Positions 8,555 to 17,127 of a DNA stretch of 64,000 bases are shown piece by piece. The notes beneath the pieces are model-generated. The model saw only the letters and a list, made by a program, of their open reading frames with translations, was not told the DNA's origin and searched no databases. The DNA lies in NCBI RefSeq assembly GCF_000242455.2, contig NC_019892.1:4278001-4342000 (forward strand), in the 5' to 3' direction. This DNA comes from Singulisphaera acidiphila DSM 18658. Lineage in GTDB: Bacteria > Planctomycetota > Planctomycetia > Isosphaerales > Isosphaeraceae. Made by a program: the position numbers and the translations under genes. The first letter of the stretch is position 1. The number at the start of each line of letters is the position of its first letter.

Positions 8555-9865
8555 ATGAAAACTCGAGTGTTTGCCGCTGGGTTGTGTACGTTTCTCGTTC
8601 TTGTGATTTCTCGGCCCTCCCTGGGACAATTCGGGAACGCTTATCCTCCCCCGAACAACCCGAATGCCAACGCCCCCTACAACCCCAACTACAACCAATT
8701 CTATCCTCCGACCGGCGCGGTCACTCCGCAGCAGTTACCAGGGCTGGCCAACGCCCTGGCCACCGAGGCCCAGCAACTGCTCGACAACCTCCGCTATGAA
8801 CTCTACGGGACGTTCGCGGGCCGACAGCTCGAGATGCGGGCCGGAGCGGTGCTCAACGCGGCCAACCAGGTCGCGCAGAACGCCCAGTTGGGAATCGCGG
8901 GGCAGGCGCAAATCGCGGGTGCGATGAATCAGTTCGACGTAGCCTTCACTGAGTTGAACAGCGTCCTGCGCAGCGTGGGGGGCAACTCCCCGCGCAGTTC
9001 CGCGTCGGTTGACCGGCTCCAGAAAGTGGCCTTCCAAATCCGCAACATGATCGGCGCTTACGGCCCCCTCCCGGGCGGTCCGCCGCCGCTGACCGGTGTC
9101 CTGCCGATCCAGATTCCGGGGCTGCCGTGCTCGATCCGAAGCTTGACCGACGCGACCGCGAACCTCCGGATCGCGACGAACAATTATGCCAGCTTCGTCC
9201 AGAACGCATTCCGAACGCTGGCGGATTCGGCACAATCGCTGAACGAGCAGGTCCGCTACTTCCAGGGTCTGCAAAGTGCGCCGGTCCAATTCGTGGAGCT
9301 GCAACAGTCCTTCCAACAACTCCGCCTGGTTGCCAGCGACGTCAATACGCTCCTGGGACAAATCAATCCGCCGCCGCAGGTCATCCAGACGTGGGCTCCG
9401 GTTCTCGACTCCTTGAATCGGGTGGCCGCCCTGCTGAACATCCCGGGCCAACTTGTGCTCCCCAGGCCCGGGATTGGCGGTGGAGTGATCGTGAACCCTG
9501 GTTTTCCCCTCCCTGGCGGCGATCCTGGGCCCGGTCCGGCGTTCCTAGGCATGCTCAACCAGGCCCTGGCCGAAAGTGACGGCTTCCTCCAAGGCATCTC
9601 CGCCAATGCGAGCGCGGTGCCCGGCGGGTTCCAGTTCGTCGCCGACGCCCGTAACCTCCGTGGCAGCCTGCTCAACTTGAACCAGCAAGTGCGGGTCGGC
9701 GCACGTCGGCGCGACCTCATCCAGACAATGGCCGTGGCCCAGAACTACGCAAACTCGATCAACCGACGCATCGCCGCAGTCGCGCGCGGCCGGATCGGGC
9801 CCAACATCGCCCGGTTCCAAGACCTCGCCAACATGCTCAACCAACTCCAAGGGATGCTCAACTAA
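8555..9865 (+). CDS. secreted helical protein of unknown function
   Basis: A 436-residue exported protein. I start it at the ATG at 8555 (MKTRVFAAGLCTFLVLVIS...) because that gives a canonical signal peptide cleaved near SLG-QF; the in-frame GTG at 8537 would add a useless extension. After an Asn/Pro/Tyr-rich segment (residues 25-55) the protein is mostly amphipathic helix rich in Gln, Asn, Ala and Leu, interrupted by Pro/Gly linkers (PLPGGPPPLTG; a GGGVIVNPGFPLPGG stretch near residue 310). No catalytic motif or repeat family is evident. A 70-base gap with a good ribosome-binding site separates it from the next gene on the same strand, so the two may be cotranscribed. Probably periplasmic or surface-associated. 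Confidence 0.85.
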   Translation: MKTRVFAAGLCTFLVLVISRPSLGQFGNAYPPPNNPNANAPYNPNYNQFYPPTGAVTPQQLPGLANALATEAQQLLDNLRYELYGTFAGRQLEMRAGAVLNAANQVAQNAQLGIAGQAQIAGAMNQFDVAFTELNSVLRSVGGNSPRSSASVDRLQKVAFQIRNMIGAYGPLPGGPPPLTGVLPIQIPGLPCSIRSLTDATANLRIATNNYASFVQNAFRTLADSAQSLNEQVRYFQGLQSAPVQFVELQQSFQQLRLVASDVNTLLGQINPPPQVIQTWAPVLDSLNRVAALLNIPGQLVLPRPGIGGGVIVNPGFPLPGGDPGPGPAFLGMLNQALAESDGFLQGISANASAVPGGFQFVADARNLRGSLLNLNQQVRVGARRRDLIQTMAVAQNYANSINRRIAAVARGRIGPNIARFQDLANMLNQLQGMLN

Positions 9866-9935
9866 AACGGATCGGCCGAGGCCCCCTCGCATCGCAAGCG
9901 GATCGACTTATCCCAAAATAAGCAGGAGCAAAGCG

Positions 9936-11165
9936 ATGTTCTCTTGTTATGCTGTTCTGGGCCTGGTTGTGCTGACCCAGGCGCCCAAGGCCGAAGAGGC
10001 CCCGTTCAAGCCCTTGGCCGAGGCAAAGCGGATCGACCCGCGGTTCGATGAGATCCTGACGGCTTCGCAAGCCGTGATGAGGAACGCCAAGACGTTCAGC
10101 GTCGCGGTCGAGATGACCACCAAGTCGACCGTCGCCGGCGAGGTCGCCCCCGACACGGTCGTGACCCACAAGATCACGGTCCGGCGGCCCGATGCGGTCG
10201 CCATTGAGTCCGAGGCGGTCATCGACGACGTCAGGAAGCCCGTCCTTCGGGCGATCTGCGACGGCCGATCGCTGATCACGCTCTACGACCTGGACCCCAA
10301 GGTTTACTCCCGCTACGAGGGACCGAACCCCGCCGGCCAGATCGCCCGGACCCTGATCATCCCCAAGATCCTGGAAGGGTCGGGCCTGGAGATCCTCACC
10401 CGGAACGACATGCGCGACCATATTCTCCGCGAGACGTCCGAGGCAAAGCTCGTCGGCACCGAGGAGGTCGACGGCATCGCCACAGAACACTTTCAGGTCG
10501 ACTGGCACGGCGCAGTTCTCGATCTCTGGATCGGCCCGAAAGACCAGCCACTCGAGCGAAAGATGACCTCAACGCGCGTAACCCCGCTCAGCGGCGGCAA
10601 GGAGAGCACCGTCTTCCGCGAGGCCCGCTACACCTGGACGATCGACAAGCCAATCCCGGATCAAGCGTTCCGGGCCGAACTCCCCGAAGGAGCCAAGCGC
10701 GTCGAGGACGTGTTCGAGACCCTCTTTTACCAGGAGTCGGCCGAGCTCGTCGGCAAACCCAGCCCGGCCACCGCACTCAAGGTGCTCGACGGCAACGAGG
10801 TCAACCTCGCCAGCCTCAAGGGCAAGCCGGTCGTTCTCGTTTTCTGGGCGAGTTGGTCGGGCGAGTCGATGGCGGTCCTCGCCCCCTTGGCCGAGCTGGA
10901 GCCCCAATGCAAGGAGCACGGAATCGCCCTGTACACGGTGAGCGTCGGCGAGGAGCCCGAGGAGGTGCGGAAGGCCCTCGCATCGGCGAAGTTCCCTCTC
11001 CCCGTCTTGCTCGATTCCAAGGACTTGACCGCCGCGTCGTTCGGCATCCGTCGCTTGCCCACAACCGTCGTCATCGGCCCTGATGGAGTCATCCGCTCAA
11101 TCAGGCGGGAAACGAAGGAACTCCCCGTCGTCCGCGAGGCGATCGAGGAGTTTCCTACAAAATAA
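9936..11165 (+). CDS. DUF2092-like / thioredoxin-fold fusion with Ser-x-x-Ser
   Basis: The start is supported by AGCAGGAG 7 bases before ATG 9936. Residues about 30-270 match the DUF2092 pattern, a LolA-like beta structure (TFSVAVEMTTKSTV, then ITVRRPDAVAIES, ICDGRSLITLYDLDPKVYSR, VDWHGAVLDLWIGPKDQPL). Residues about 275-405 form a TlpA/AhpC-like thioredoxin fold: VGKPSPATALKVLDGNEVNL, VVLVFWASWSGESM, the cis-Pro loop IRRLPTTVVIGPDG. The redox motif WCxxC is replaced by W-Ser308-Gly-Glu-Ser311, so disulfide exchange is not possible at that site. Export is likely from the hydrophobic N-terminus (FSCYAVLGLVVLTQA), although the signal is short. Likely role: envelope protein that binds a lipidic ligand or partner through a redox-dead thioredoxin module. 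The function is inferred; the domain calls are firm. Confidence 0.85.
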   Translation: MFSCYAVLGLVVLTQAPKAEEAPFKPLAEAKRIDPRFDEILTASQAVMRNAKTFSVAVEMTTKSTVAGEVAPDTVVTHKITVRRPDAVAIESEAVIDDVRKPVLRAICDGRSLITLYDLDPKVYSRYEGPNPAGQIARTLIIPKILEGSGLEILTRNDMRDHILRETSEAKLVGTEEVDGIATEHFQVDWHGAVLDLWIGPKDQPLERKMTSTRVTPLSGGKESTVFREARYTWTIDKPIPDQAFRAELPEGAKRVEDVFETLFYQESAELVGKPSPATALKVLDGNEVNLASLKGKPVVLVFWASWSGESMAVLAPLAELEPQCKEHGIALYTVSVGEEPEEVRKALASAKFPLPVLLDSKDLTAASFGIRRLPTTVVIGPDGVIRSIRRETKELPVVREAIEEFPTK

Positions 11166-11194
11166 CCTGAAATTCAATTCATCTTCATGCAACA

Positions 11195-11857
11195 TCACCT
11201 GCATTCACCAACGATCACCAGCCGATAGGGGCGGACGGCGGAGGGTTGGAGGCTGGTGGCAAAGCTGACCTCGGAGCGCACTTCGGCCTTGAGGGGACCG
11301 ATCAGGCATTCGGCCAGGACCATACGATCGCCGGAGTAGGTGAGTCTCACGTCCTCACCTGAAGACAACTTGCGACGAACGGTATCGGCGTGGGTGCACC
11401 CCAGAGCCTGAGCGCGTTCGGTCCAGGTCGACGGGGCAGGATGGACATAGGTGACGGAGAGTTCGACGGCGGGAAGAATCGTCGGGGGTTCACCGCGATA
11501 GTGAAAATAGCCCAGGGCCAGGGCATCGCGGTAAATCGCGAACGGTTGGTGGTCCGCCTGCTGGAGCTTGCCGGTATCGAAGATGAGCGCGTGGGTATAG
11601 AGTTGCCGACCGCCGCGCCCGCTGTGCTCGGGGGGACCTTCGCAGGTCCTCGACAGCGCGTAGCGGTGGTTGGGCATCGGGTGAAAGTTGACGCTCACGC
11701 GGTTGGCCGCGTCCACGATCAAGGCGCCATGGGAAGGGGACCAGGTCGTGAGAATGATGGCGTCCGACTCAGACAGGCCCGGCGACCGAGCCACGACGTG
11801 GTAGCCCGATTTCCCAAGCCGGGTCATCGAAGTAAAGATCGCCTGCTCAGCCCACAC
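11195..11857 (-). CDS. GAP1-N-like (GTPase-associated) protein
   Basis: A 220-residue protein starting at GTG 11857, with GAGGAG 7 bases upstream. The layout fits the N-terminal domain of GTPase-associated protein 1: EQAIFTSM..., GYHVVARSPGLSESDA, RYALSRTCEGPPEHSGRGGR followed by LYTHALIFDTGKL, and a C-terminal beta-rich half. Longer family members have middle and C-terminal domains that this one lacks. It follows the zinc-ribbon GTPase gene by 23 bases and is the last gene of the chemosensory-like operon. The family was predicted from gene neighbourhoods (work on NTP-dependent conflict systems from the Aravind group) to partner GTPases; the biochemistry is unknown. Assignment rests on pattern recognition plus the adjacent GTPase. 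Confidence 0.72.
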   Translation of the reverse strand: MWAEQAIFTSMTRLGKSGYHVVARSPGLSESDAIILTTWSPSHGALIVDAANRVSVNFHPMPNHRYALSRTCEGPPEHSGRGGRQLYTHALIFDTGKLQQADHQPFAIYRDALALGYFHYRGEPPTILPAVELSVTYVHPAPSTWTERAQALGCTHADTVRRKLSSGEDVRLTYSGDRMVLAECLIGPLKAEVRSEVSFATSLQPSAVRPYRLVIVGECR

Positions 11858-11880
11858 GGCGCATCTCCTCGGCGATCCGA

Positions 11881-12735
11881 TCAGCGTAGTTGAGTCATCA
11901 TCCAGGCGAACGGCTCGATGATTCCGCGCGGCTCGACCCGTAAGGGGACGAGCGTCTCCTGACCGCTCCGATCGACGAGCTTACCCACCGAGCCCGCCAC
12001 CCCTGAGCAGAAGAACTTGTAGTGCTGGAGCCGCGTCTCGCAGAGCTTCCAGAGCGCGGGGGCGTTGGCCCTGGCGAAGTCTTCCGGATCCTTGATCGGC
12101 TCTTCGAACAGGTCGACCTTGGTGAAAACGAGGGCGACCGGAATCTCGACCTTTCGCTTCTTGGCGGTTTGCCGAAGCGTATCGAGATAGCTGATAAGCT
12201 GCATCGCGAACAGTTCTTGCCCCTGACCGTCGGCTACCACCTGGACGATGTCGGCGAGAACCACCAGGGCCGAGCATCTTCCGATCAGCGCCCGCACCGT
12301 CTTGTTCGACCTCGGGTTATCAAGCTCAGCCATGACGGCCTCGCCAGCGACGTCGGGCGTCACGACGTCGAACTCCTGGCCCCGCTTGGTCCCCGAGACC
12401 TCGCAATGGACCCACTGCCAGCGATCGGGTTCGTTCGGAGTTTTGTCCGGGAACCTCTGCTTCTCCAGCGCGAGGATCAGGCTCCGGTGAAGCGAAAGCG
12501 AGAACGGCGATCGGGCCATACCGTGCAGGCCGCCGACCCCGCGCGAGAGCAGGTCGAGGAGCATCCCAAGATAGACGGTCTTGCCGACGCCGCTCGGCCC
12601 GAGCACGCCAACGAACCGCGGCGGCTTCCCGCGTGCGGCAATCGACTCGATCAACTCGGCCGGAGCATAACAGCTCCGGCACACTTCCCCTTCATAGAGA
12701 TGGCCCGCGCAGAGAGGACAGAGAATATTGTACAT
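11881..12735 (-). CDS. zinc-ribbon TRAFAC-type GTPase (double-GTPase-2-like)
   Basis: A 284-residue protein. A zinc ribbon (C6-x2-C9 ... C19-x2-C22) is followed by a P-loop GTPase: G1 GPSGVGKT at 46-53, then VYLGMLLDLL; a G3-like DVAGE at 128-132; and G4 TKVD at 205-208. The insert carrying RWQWVHCEV and the helix after VYLGMLL resemble the DO-GTPase2/GAP1-associated GTPases rather than Ras-like or translation GTPases. It lies directly upstream of the GAP1-N-like gene and downstream of the FGE-like gene, all on one strand. It probably acts as a nucleotide switch in the cytosol. The ATG at 12735 has only a distant GAGG, and an AT-rich gap precedes it, so expression may be tuned separately. Confidence 0.83.
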   Translation of the reverse strand: MYNILCPLCAGHLYEGEVCRSCYAPAELIESIAARGKPPRFVGVLGPSGVGKTVYLGMLLDLLSRGVGGLHGMARSPFSLSLHRSLILALEKQRFPDKTPNEPDRWQWVHCEVSGTKRGQEFDVVTPDVAGEAVMAELDNPRSNKTVRALIGRCSALVVLADIVQVVADGQGQELFAMQLISYLDTLRQTAKKRKVEIPVALVFTKVDLFEEPIKDPEDFARANAPALWKLCETRLQHYKFFCSGVAGSVGKLVDRSGQETLVPLRVEPRGIIEPFAWMMTQLR

Positions 12736-12797
12736 AGTATAGCTAGCCTCATTAAATATTGCTTTATTCTATTTTATCCTGAAATTTTCGGAGCGAT
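12736..12797 (-). promoter_or_regulatory. AT-rich gap before the GTPase gene
   Basis: This 62-base interval is strikingly AT-rich (runs such as ATAAAATAGAATAAAG on the minus strand) inside an otherwise GC-rich operon. It could hold an internal promoter for the GTPase-GAP1 pair. I cannot point to confident -35/-10 boxes. Confidence 0.3.
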
Positions 12798-13814
12798 TCA
12801 GGCGTGCGGACGAATGCGGTCCACCGAGATCGCGCAACGGAAACCGATGTTGTCACACCGGTCGAGTTCGGGCTGGCCGGTGATGAACTGGCAGGTCGAC
12901 TCCGCCGGGAAGTAGGTGTTGAAGGCGCCACCGACGATCCGCCGTAAGGGCTTCCAGGACTGAAAAGTCTCGTGAGAGTGACAAGGGATGGATTCGAGGG
13001 GGTCGTTGATCCATTCCCAGACGTTGCCGGTCAACTGGTAAATTCCGTTGGGGGTCGCCCCCTTGGGAAACTCACGGACCGGAACAGTCTGCCCCCGCCC
13101 GGCGGCCCAGAGGTTGGCTCGGGTGGGGTCGAAGATATCACCCCAGGGGTATCGGTTACCGCAGCCGCCGCTGAGGTGCTCGGGCCAGCCGGCCGCCTTC
13201 TGCCACTCGGCGGCGCTCGCCAGCCGCTTGCCGACCCAATGAGCATAGGTAAGAGCCTCGTACCAGCAGACACCGACGACCGGGTGTTCGGCTTTGCCCA
13301 CGGGGAACTTGCTGCGTTCCCAGCCGCGCGGGCCGGCGAGGCCGGTCTGATCGGTGAACCGCATCAGGCTGGGCCAGACTTCTTGGGGCCAGATCTCCAG
13401 GTTGTCGTACCCCCCCGCGTTTACGAACCGCTGGAACTGCTGGTTCGTCACCGCACAGCGATCGAGGTAATAGCCCGTCAGTTCGGTCGGCTGGACGGCG
13501 CCATCGCTCCGGACCACCTGAACGACGCCGGCCGGCACGAGGGCCATCTGGTCGTCGAGTGCCTTCCAGGCCGGGCCGATTCCCTGATCTTCGATATTCT
13601 CAACCGCCTCACCCAGAAGTACGAAGATATAGCGATCGTCGGCCACCAGCCGCTGGGTCAAGCTCTGAATTTTCTTTTCGGCCGACCCGGCAAACCGTTG
13701 TTTCCCCCCTTTTTCCGACGCGGCTCCCCGGCCCCCTCCCAGCTTTCCGAACATGCGCGCCGCCCAACCTTGGGGAGCGGCCTCGGACGACGATACGATC
13801 AGATCCTTTGCCAT
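12798..13814 (-). CDS. FGE/SUMF1-like fold protein, probably not catalytic
   Basis: A 338-residue protein. The N-terminal 90 residues are charged and helical with no signal peptide. Residues about 95-330 carry the formylglycine-generating-enzyme fold: MALVPAGVVQV, YYLDRCAVTNQQFQRFVNAGG, HPVVGVCWYEALTYAHWVGKR, SAAEWQKAAG, RYPWGDIFDPTRANL, NGIYQLTGNVWEWINDP, RRIVGGAFNTYF, and a final NIGFRCAI. In true FGE the region after the GGS-F motif has two copper-binding cysteines (the C-x(4)-C-N-R-Y-R context). Here that site reads GGAFNTYFPAESTCQF, so the pair is not conserved. The fold often serves as a ligand-binding or effector-associated module beside conflict-system GTPases, which fits its position in this operon better than sulfatase maturation. 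AAGGA lies 11 bases before the ATG. Confidence 0.85.
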   Translation of the reverse strand: MAKDLIVSSSEAAPQGWAARMFGKLGGGRGAASEKGGKQRFAGSAEKKIQSLTQRLVADDRYIFVLLGEAVENIEDQGIGPAWKALDDQMALVPAGVVQVVRSDGAVQPTELTGYYLDRCAVTNQQFQRFVNAGGYDNLEIWPQEVWPSLMRFTDQTGLAGPRGWERSKFPVGKAEHPVVGVCWYEALTYAHWVGKRLASAAEWQKAAGWPEHLSGGCGNRYPWGDIFDPTRANLWAAGRGQTVPVREFPKGATPNGIYQLTGNVWEWINDPLESIPCHSHETFQSWKPLRRIVGGAFNTYFPAESTCQFITGQPELDRCDNIGFRCAISVDRIRPHA

Positions 13815-13894
13815 GGTCGTGTGGTCCTTGAATCGAGTCGCCGTACAAAGGTCGAGGCCGAAACATTCGCCGCACTACATTCGAGACAGAGGGC

Positions 13895-14455
13895 TCAGCC
13901 CTGTGGCCGACGTTCTTTGGCATTTCTTCGGACATCGCTCCGGAGCGTCTGGAACTGGCTGAGAACCGTGTGAGTAACCCCATCGTTCGACGAGGACGCA
14001 ACGGCCGGGCGGAATCCGGCGGACGGGGGAGCAAGAGCGGCAGGACTTGGACGCATGGCTTCCGTCGAGGAACTTCCACCGTCGATCCGCTCGCGTTCGA
14101 GTCGGTCCCAGGCGTCGGCAAGGAGCCGGCGGTCGTTTTCGATTTTCTCCATTCCGGCCTGCCACTCCTGCTCCATTCGAGTCGCCTCAGTGACCAGCCG
14201 GGCTTGCCGCTCCTCGAGTTCCGCGATCGTCTTGCGGAGTTCGAGTTCGCGTCGAGAGGAATCAGGCGGTGGGGCGTCGTCCCGTTCGAGGACCATGGCC
14301 TCGATCCGGTCGAGTTGCTGATGAACGAAGGCGCGGAATCGCTCCAAACCTTGGTGGAGTGGACGCAGGTCGGGCCGCGAAGCCTCCCCCTTCGGCGAAG
14401 GGGGCTGGAGACTGTTCGAGGAGGTGGGAGGATCACTGTTCATTTGGAATGTCAT
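13895..14455 (-). CDS. coiled-coil protein of the chemosensory-like operon
   Basis: I start at ATG 14455 (MTFQMNSDPP), which has GGAGGAG 8 bases upstream, giving 186 residues. Upstream in-frame codons overlap the preceding gene. After a Pro/Ser-rich head, residues about 45-125 form a long charged helix with heptad character (FRAFVHQQLDRIEAMVLER, LRKTIAELEERQARLVTEA, WDRLERERI). A Ser/Ala/Pro linker follows, and the tail ends TVLSQFQTLRSDVRRNAKER. There is no membrane segment or catalytic motif. It probably works as an adaptor or scaffold linking the response-regulator side of the operon to the FGE/GTPase side. No family recognised. Confidence 0.75.
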   Translation of the reverse strand: MTFQMNSDPPTSSNSLQPPSPKGEASRPDLRPLHQGLERFRAFVHQQLDRIEAMVLERDDAPPPDSSRRELELRKTIAELEERQARLVTEATRMEQEWQAGMEKIENDRRLLADAWDRLERERIDGGSSSTEAMRPSPAALAPPSAGFRPAVASSSNDGVTHTVLSQFQTLRSDVRRNAKERRPQG

Positions 14456-14514
14456 TCCCCTTGCTCCTCCGCCCGGCTCAGGCGGGGTCGGACGACCCTC
14501 GACAAGGCAGACAC

Positions 14515-15468
14515 TTATCCACGGGGTCCCGTGTGCCACCAGAGCCGGGAAAGCCGCGCGGAGAGCGTGCGCTGGGCGCGTTCCTCGGCTTCCTTCTCGT
14601 GGATCTCGTTGAGGTGCAGGCGGAGGACGCGGATCCGCTCGTCGGGCGACATCGTCGCACCGTCGGGTTTGCCCCCCGGCACCACGGCGGTCAAGACCTG
14701 CGTTTCCTGGCGTTTGAGCGTCTCGTGCGCCAACTGGCTGCGAAGCTCGGCCACCATTGCCTCGTACTCGTTCCGCTCACGCTTCTGGTCGTCGACGATC
14801 CCCTGGAGCTCACGCGCAGTCTTGGCGAGTTCCTGTTCAGTCGTCACAAGCCGATCACGCAGCAATTCGACCTCGGCGGCCACTGCGGAAACCCGCGCCA
14901 GCTCGCTCGCGACCGAGCGAAGCCGACGGTTCTCCTGCTCGAGCGCCTCGAGCACCGAGTCGTTCGCCGCCACCGCCGGCTGCCGCGCCGCCTGGCCCAG
15001 CAATCCCCTGAGCTTCTCCACTTCGGACTCCATGGCCGTCCGCTGCGCGTCCCACGACCGCCGCTCGACTTGAAAGGTCTCCCTCTCCAGCCTGGTTTTG
15101 CGGCGTTCCTCCTCGAGTTCCTGCTTCAAGGGCCCGGTCGACCCGCCGCCAGCCTCGACACGCCGCTCGAGCTCTTGCACCCATTGGTTGAGCTGTTCCC
15201 AGTTGGCTTGATCGGCCGACTCGGCCTCCTCGAACAACCTCGATTGGTCCAAGAGCAGGTTGATCGTCTCATCACGGTTCGCCAACTCGCCGATCAACGA
15301 GGCGATCTGCCGGTTCGCCTCCTCCTCGGCCGCCGTGTCACCAATCTGATCGTCAACCGCGCCGGCCTCCTCCTCGCCACGCAAGCGAAGTTCGTTCTCA
15401 AGGCGAACGACCTCCTCCTGGAGCAGAGCGATCGTTTCCTGGTATTCCAGTTCTTCACTGACACTCAT
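14515..15468 (-). CDS. long coiled-coil scaffold protein
   Basis: A 317-residue protein starting at ATG 15468 (MSVSEELEYQETIALLQEEV), with GGAGGAGG upstream. It is almost continuous coiled coil (LENELRLRGEEEAG, EQENRRLRSVASELARVSA, DRLVTTEQELAKTARELQG), broken by a Pro/Gly segment near 290. It ends in a compact conserved-looking motif, DERIRVLRLHLNEIHEKEA followed by SRLWWHTGP. It contains no enzyme motif. Spacing of 94 bases from the response regulator and 59 from the next coiled-coil gene supports one transcript. Likely a cytosolic filament-like or spacer protein. A Trp-Trp C-terminus may be a docking site. Confidence 0.78.
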   Translation of the reverse strand: MSVSEELEYQETIALLQEEVVRLENELRLRGEEEAGAVDDQIGDTAAEEEANRQIASLIGELANRDETINLLLDQSRLFEEAESADQANWEQLNQWVQELERRVEAGGGSTGPLKQELEEERRKTRLERETFQVERRSWDAQRTAMESEVEKLRGLLGQAARQPAVAANDSVLEALEQENRRLRSVASELARVSAVAAEVELLRDRLVTTEQELAKTARELQGIVDDQKRERNEYEAMVAELRSQLAHETLKRQETQVLTAVVPGGKPDGATMSPDERIRVLRLHLNEIHEKEAEERAQRTLSARLSRLWWHTGPRG

Positions 15469-15562
15469 ATCAGCCCCTCCTCCCGCGTCTGGTCCCCCAC
15501 CCATCGATCTTGACGACAGCGGAAACCGGTGTTGTCGAGTGGGCAAGGCCCACCGGCCCCAT

Positions 15563-17095
15563 TCAGACCACGGCCAACTGACCGGCCGCCAGCAGGTGCT
15601 TGACGACCGCCTTGAGGTCCGCCTCGGTCACGGGACGCTGGAGAACTCCGTCGAGTCCCATCGCGTCGAGGCTGTTGAGCTCGCTCTCGTCTTCGATCCC
15701 GACGATGCCGACGAAGCAAGTGGATGCGGCGACTTGCGGCTTCACGCTCAGGAAAAAGGCCTCATGCTCCTTGTGGTCGAGCGAGAGCAGGACCAGGGCA
15801 TACTGTTGCCTGCGAAGTAGAAGCTGAGCGGCGATCCGGTCGCGGACCACCTTGAGCTGATAGCCTTCCCCCTCGGGACCGAGAACTTTTTGTACCACCC
15901 GCACGGTCTCAGGCTCGTCCTCGAGCAGCAGGATCGCGTCGGAAGAGACGGGGGCGCGGCGTTCGGCCAGGCCGGTCCGCTCGAAGCCTCGAATGGTGTC
16001 GACCACCGCGGCAAGCTCTTGGCCGCTCCGCTCGGCGATGGTCGCCAGGTCCATGGTGCCATCGAGCAAAGCGTGGATCTTGATATCGGCCGGGGACAGG
16101 CCGGCCCGGTCGAGGTTCCCGCCCCGTGGGTTCCGCCGCGCGATCACCAACGGCGCCCAGTCCCGAAGGTTGACAGCAAGCCCGCAACGGCGCACCCCTT
16201 CGACGGAGAGGGCTGGGAGGCTGGTCTGAAGCGGGAACGCCTGGAACATCGGGGGAAGCGTTCCGCCAGGCTCGAACCGGAAATCTCCAGTCTCCCCCGA
16301 CAGGCTCCAGTGCGTCAGGACGGCCGCCTGGAACCGAAGCAAGGTTCGCAATCGGCGCGGGTCGGCCAGGCTCTTCTCGAGTAGTTTGACCAGGCCGGCC
16401 ATCGAGGCGTCCTGAGTCTCGCCCAGGGTGATCGCCAGCAAAGGGGCGAGATCGGCCAAGTCTTCGGGGAGGAACTCGAGAAGGCGGTCGGGAGAAACGG
16501 TGGACGCGACAACCGCCTGGATCCGCCCGCCGGACAGGGAGAAGCGGATCCGGTCGTTGCCAAGCTCGACGGTCAGGCGACCACTCTGTTCGGAGTTGTT
16601 GAGGAAGTCGATCACCGCGCGGACCGGGAAGACCCGCGTGTTCCCTTCGAGTGCGGAGTCGTGATCTTCGCCGACCATCTCGGGCATCGTGCTGCCCGTG
16701 CGCTGGGCCTGAACGACCAGCTTCCCCATCTGGAGCGCATTGGCCACGCCGCTCTTGAGCAGTTCGGAGGTGAACGGCTTGGGGATCTGGTCGACGACGT
16801 TGGAGAACTCCGTGTAGAGCGCGAACGCCCTGTTCCTCATGGCCGAGCTGATGACCACGGGAATCGAGGCGGTGTCCTCCACGCTGAGGAGTTTGCGACA
16901 GACTTCGTCGCCGGTGGTTCCCGGAAGTTGGTGGTCCAGAATGATCAGGTTCGGCCTGGTCGTCTGGGCGGCCACGATCCCGCTCTCGGCGTCGTGCGCG
17001 ATGGCGACCCGATAGCCGGCCTGCGAAAGATGGCACTCGACCATCTTGCGGATCGTCGGGCTGTCATCAATGACCAGGATCAGCGGGTTTTCCAT
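15563..17095 (-). CDS. double-receiver response regulator with DUF4388/PATAN-type middle
   Basis: A 510-residue protein. The N-terminal receiver (5-120) is complete: acidic pair D10-D11, phospho-acceptor D54 (IILDHQLPG), switch Ser83, and K106 (PKPF). Residues about 140-350 resemble DUF4388/PATAN (VIDFLNNSEQSGRLTVELG, IRFSLSGGRIQAVV), a module that transmits regulator output by protein contact rather than DNA binding. A short helical region with a winged-helix-like segment (DLATIAERSGQELAAVVDTI) follows. The C-terminal 120 residues are a second receiver that has lost its aspartate (LVLLSLDHKE) and its lysine (LQRPVTEAD). Placed just after CheA, it is the probable phosphotarget. AGGG lies 6 bases before the ATG. 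Confidence 0.88.
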   Translation of the reverse strand: MENPLILVIDDSPTIRKMVECHLSQAGYRVAIAHDAESGIVAAQTTRPNLIILDHQLPGTTGDEVCRKLLSVEDTASIPVVISSAMRNRAFALYTEFSNVVDQIPKPFTSELLKSGVANALQMGKLVVQAQRTGSTMPEMVGEDHDSALEGNTRVFPVRAVIDFLNNSEQSGRLTVELGNDRIRFSLSGGRIQAVVASTVSPDRLLEFLPEDLADLAPLLAITLGETQDASMAGLVKLLEKSLADPRRLRTLLRFQAAVLTHWSLSGETGDFRFEPGGTLPPMFQAFPLQTSLPALSVEGVRRCGLAVNLRDWAPLVIARRNPRGGNLDRAGLSPADIKIHALLDGTMDLATIAERSGQELAAVVDTIRGFERTGLAERRAPVSSDAILLLEDEPETVRVVQKVLGPEGEGYQLKVVRDRIAAQLLLRRQQYALVLLSLDHKEHEAFFLSVKPQVAASTCFVGIVGIEDESELNSLDAMGLDGVLQRPVTEADLKAVVKHLLAAGQLAVV

Positions 17096-17127
17096 GGCGT
17101 CCCTTCAGAGAGAGAGAGGTGGAACCC

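Noticed and set aside
12798-13814. FGE-like protein as the maturase of the two sulfatases
   Set aside because: The paired copper-binding cysteines of FGE are not conserved and the gene is 45 kb from the sulfatases inside an unrelated operon.
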